A stretch of 8,279 bases of DNA from Paracoccaceae bacterium (lineage in GTDB: Bacteria > Pseudomonadota > Alphaproteobacteria > Rhodobacterales > Rhodobacteraceae), in assembly GCA_020832725.1 (NCBI GenBank), contig JAFIEC010000305.1, positions 1 to 8,279 on the forward strand, written 5' to 3'. Both the position numbers and the translations under genes were made by a program. Below the pieces are notes generated by a model, which worked only from the letters and a program-made list of their open reading frames with translations, was not told the origin of the DNA and did no database searches. The number at the start of each line of letters is the position of its first letter. The first letter of the stretch is position 1. Below, piece by piece: positions 6,415-8,279 of the stretch.

Positions 6415-8253
6415 ATGATGACGCCCGTATTCCGTTTCCCGAACAAGGGGGCAGCACTTGCCTCGGTGCTTGCGCTTGCCATCGCCACCCCCGCGACAGG
6501 CCAGGTAGCCTTCGACCTCGACGAGATCACCGTCTTCGCCAATCGCGACGCAACCCCCGTCAGCCGCACCGGATCCAGCGTGATCGTGGTCGAAGAGGCC
6601 GAACTGCGCCGCGCGGGCGACGTCTTTCTGGCCGATTTCCTTGCGCGGCTGCCGGGGCTCAGCTTTACCCGGGCAGGCGGCCCGGGCCAGACGGGCGCGC
6701 TGCGCATCCGCGGCGCGGGCACCAACCTCGTTTCGGTCTTCATCGACGGAATTCCACTGTCCGATCCCGCCTCGGTCGACGGCTCGTTCGATTTCGGCAG
6801 CCTGCGCGCGGCCGATATCGGCCGGATCGAGGTGATCAAGGGGGCGCAATCGGCATTGTTCGGCAGCGGTGCGATGGCGGGTGTCGTGCAGATCACAACG
6901 GTACAGGCCGACACGCCCGGCACCCGGCAGACGCTGGCCATCGAGGCGGGCAGCTACAACACCGCCTCGCTCTCCTACAGCTTCACCCAGCGGGGCGCGC
7001 GCCACGAGATCGCCTTCAGCGCCTCGCGCTTTGCCAGTGAAGGCTTTTCCGCAGCCGACCGGCGCACCACGCCCGGGGCCTTGCCAGATGGCCATTACGC
7101 GACCCGCCTCAGCCTCTCGGGCAGCTTTCAGGCCACCGAGACATTGCGGCTGGGCGGCGCGATCTTCCGGCAGGACAGCAGCACCGAGTTCGACGGCGGC
7201 CCCAGCGTGGAGGCCAGCAACATCACCATCCGGGCCGAACGCGGTGCGCGCGCCTTTGCGGAATTCGCGTTGGGCGCCAGCACCCACACCCTCTCGGTGC
7301 ATGGCAGCGAGATCAGGCGCCGCAGCATCACGGGCTTCGGCCCGTCCTCCTTTGCCGGCGAGGTGCAGGGGCTGAGCTATGTCGGCATGCTGCCGGTGAA
7401 CGCACAGCTTCGGCTGGTTTTCGGCGCCGACAGCACCTTGGAGCGATCCGGCCCGCGCAAGGCGCGCATCGCCGGCCTGCATGCCCAGGCCATCGTCACC
7501 CCGTCCGACAGGCTGGACATCACGGCGACCGCGCGGCGCGACGTGCATTCCGATTTCGGATCGGCCAATACCGGCAGGCTGGCCGTCGCCTACCGCCCCG
7601 CAGATGGATGGGTGCTGCGCGGTGCCGCGGCGACCGGGTTTCGGGCGCCCTCGCTGTTTCAGCGCTTCGGCGGCTTTGCCCTCGGCCCGCTGGGCCCCGA
7701 AAGAAGCCGCAGCCTTGAGCTGGGTCTCGACCGGACCCTCGCGGGCGGCACGATCATGTCGGCCACGCTGTTCACGCTCGATACCGACAATGCGATCTTC
7801 TTCGATCCCGCTGCAGCTCCCGGCTTTCCCTTTGGCGGCTATCGCAACGATCCCGGCGTGACCGAACGGCGCGGCCTGGAGATATCGGGCAGCCTTCCGC
7901 TCTCGGATCGGTTGCTCCTGACCGGGTCCTATACCTACACCTCCACCCGCATCCGGGCCACCGGCCAGCCCCTGGACCGCGTGCCCGCCAATGACCTGTC
8001 GCTGGCGCTCGATGCCGAGATCACCCCGCGGCTGAGCGGGCGGCTGTCGGCCAGCCATGTCTCGGGCCTGCGCGACTTCGGCACCTTCATGCCCGCCTAT
8101 ACGGTGTTCAACGCCAGCATCGCCTATGATCTTGGCCGCGACACACAGCTGAGCCTGCGCATCGACAACCTGCTCAACACCCAATACCAGCATCTGCGCG
8201 GCTACGGCACATCGGATCGCGCCGTCTACGTCGGCCTGCGGCGGAGCTTCTGA
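6415..8253 (+). CDS. btuB: TonB-dependent outer-membrane vitamin B12 receptor (BtuB)
   Basis: This 612-residue protein is an outer-membrane gated beta-barrel that takes up cobalamins with energy from TonB-ExbBD; E. coli BtuB is 614 residues. A signal peptide covers about residues 1-29 (K11 followed by hydrophobic AALASVLALAIA, probable cleavage after ATG29). A TonB box DEITVFA lies at 36-42. The plug runs to about 165, with LADFLARLPGLSF (72-84), LRIRGAGTNLVSVFIDGIPL (96-115) and IEVIKGAQSALFGSGAMAGV (138-157). The barrel includes ATGFRAPSLFQRFG (406-419) and IDNLLNTQYQH (583-593), and ends in the C-terminal Phe (F612) needed for barrel assembly. The B12 riboswitch directly upstream supports cobalamin as substrate. 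Two adjacent ATGs exist; GGAG (6407-6410) is 4 nt before 6415 and 7 nt before 6418, so 6418 may be the true start. The stop overlaps the next gene's ATG. Confidence 0.93.
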   Translation: MMTPVFRFPNKGAALASVLALAIATPATGQVAFDLDEITVFANRDATPVSRTGSSVIVVEEAELRRAGDVFLADFLARLPGLSFTRAGGPGQTGALRIRGAGTNLVSVFIDGIPLSDPASVDGSFDFGSLRAADIGRIEVIKGAQSALFGSGAMAGVVQITTVQADTPGTRQTLAIEAGSYNTASLSYSFTQRGARHEIAFSASRFASEGFSAADRRTTPGALPDGHYATRLSLSGSFQATETLRLGGAIFRQDSSTEFDGGPSVEASNITIRAERGARAFAEFALGASTHTLSVHGSEIRRRSITGFGPSSFAGEVQGLSYVGMLPVNAQLRLVFGADSTLERSGPRKARIAGLHAQAIVTPSDRLDITATARRDVHSDFGSANTGRLAVAYRPADGWVLRGAAATGFRAPSLFQRFGGFALGPLGPERSRSLELGLDRTLAGGTIMSATLFTLDTDNAIFFDPAAAPGFPFGGYRNDPGVTERRGLEISGSLPLSDRLLLTGSYTYTSTRIRATGQPLDRVPANDLSLALDAEITPRLSGRLSASHVSGLRDFGTFMPAYTVFNASIAYDLGRDTQLSLRIDNLLNTQYQHLRGYGTSDRAVYVGLRRSF

Positions 8254-8279
8254 TGACATCCCTGCGCGCCCTGACCCTT
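8253..8279 (+). CDS. Start of the next gene in the B12 operon (partial, runs off the window)
   Basis: An ATG at 8253-8255 shares its A with the btuB TGA stop, and GGAG (8243-8246) sits 6 nt upstream, so the gene is probably translationally coupled to btuB. Only nine codons are visible (MTSLRALTL). They look like the start of a signal peptide or first membrane helix. By operon context a B12 ABC-transporter component, such as the periplasmic binding protein BtuF, is likely, but the visible residues cannot show this. Confidence 0.6.

Noticed and set aside
6091..8259. A 722-codon open frame on the minus strand opposite btuB
   Set aside because: It lies antisense to the clear btuB gene and the riboswitch, shows no recognisable domain, and is the usual result of few stop codons in GC-rich shadow frames.

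Overview
This is a GC-rich window with bacterial codon structure. The Lon sequence, the order lon - HU-like gene - tRNA-Val, the B12 riboswitch with btuB and the stand-alone hydantoinase/carbamoylase amidase best fit an alphaproteobacterium, probably Rhodobacterales/Rhodobacteraceae. That placement is an inference from recalled family resemblance, not from a search. I see no insertion sequence, phage gene, CRISPR array or replication origin.

Layout from left to right. (a) 1-25 is the 5' quarter of a tRNA on the minus strand, cut by the window edge and almost identical to the start of the tRNA-Val further right. (b) 114-1397, plus strand, is a complete M20-type Zn amidase of the hydantoinase/carbamoylase family. 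Its stop codon lies inside the acceptor-stem sequence of the next tRNA gene, which is on the opposite strand. (c) 1388-1462, minus, is tRNA-Val(CAC). (d) 1476-1946, minus, is a divergent HU-family DNA-binding protein 13 bp upstream of that tRNA. (e) 2113-4524, minus, is the ATP-dependent protease lon, with a sigma32-like promoter in front and a strong hairpin behind. (f) 4745-5902, minus, is a class A FAD aromatic monooxygenase of the salicylate hydroxylase / 6-hydroxynicotinate 3-monooxygenase type, with an inverted-repeat operator overlapping its likely -10 box. (g) 6103-6282, plus, is a textbook cobalamin (B12) riboswitch, followed by a leader able to pair with the ribosome binding site. 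It precedes btuB (6415-8253), the TonB-dependent B12 receptor. (h) At 8253 a further gene starts, overlapping the btuB stop, and runs off the window.

Three functional blocks can be read. The first is a housekeeping/stress block (lon, HU-like protein, tRNA-Val) transcribed leftwards. It resembles the lon-hupB order of other bacteria, with lon under a heat-shock-like promoter. The second is a cobalamin uptake operon transcribed rightwards, switched off by B12 through the riboswitch and probably continuing into a B12 ABC transporter. The third is two catabolic genes that look like accessory additions: the amidase, placed head-on between two tRNA-Val-like genes, and the monooxygenase, placed between lon and the B12 operon. 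I did not find a clearly new biological system. The points most worth a second look are the amidase/tRNA overlap, the HU-like protein lacking the usual DNA-binding arm, the operator of the monooxygenase, and the proposed switching fold between the riboswitch and btuB.
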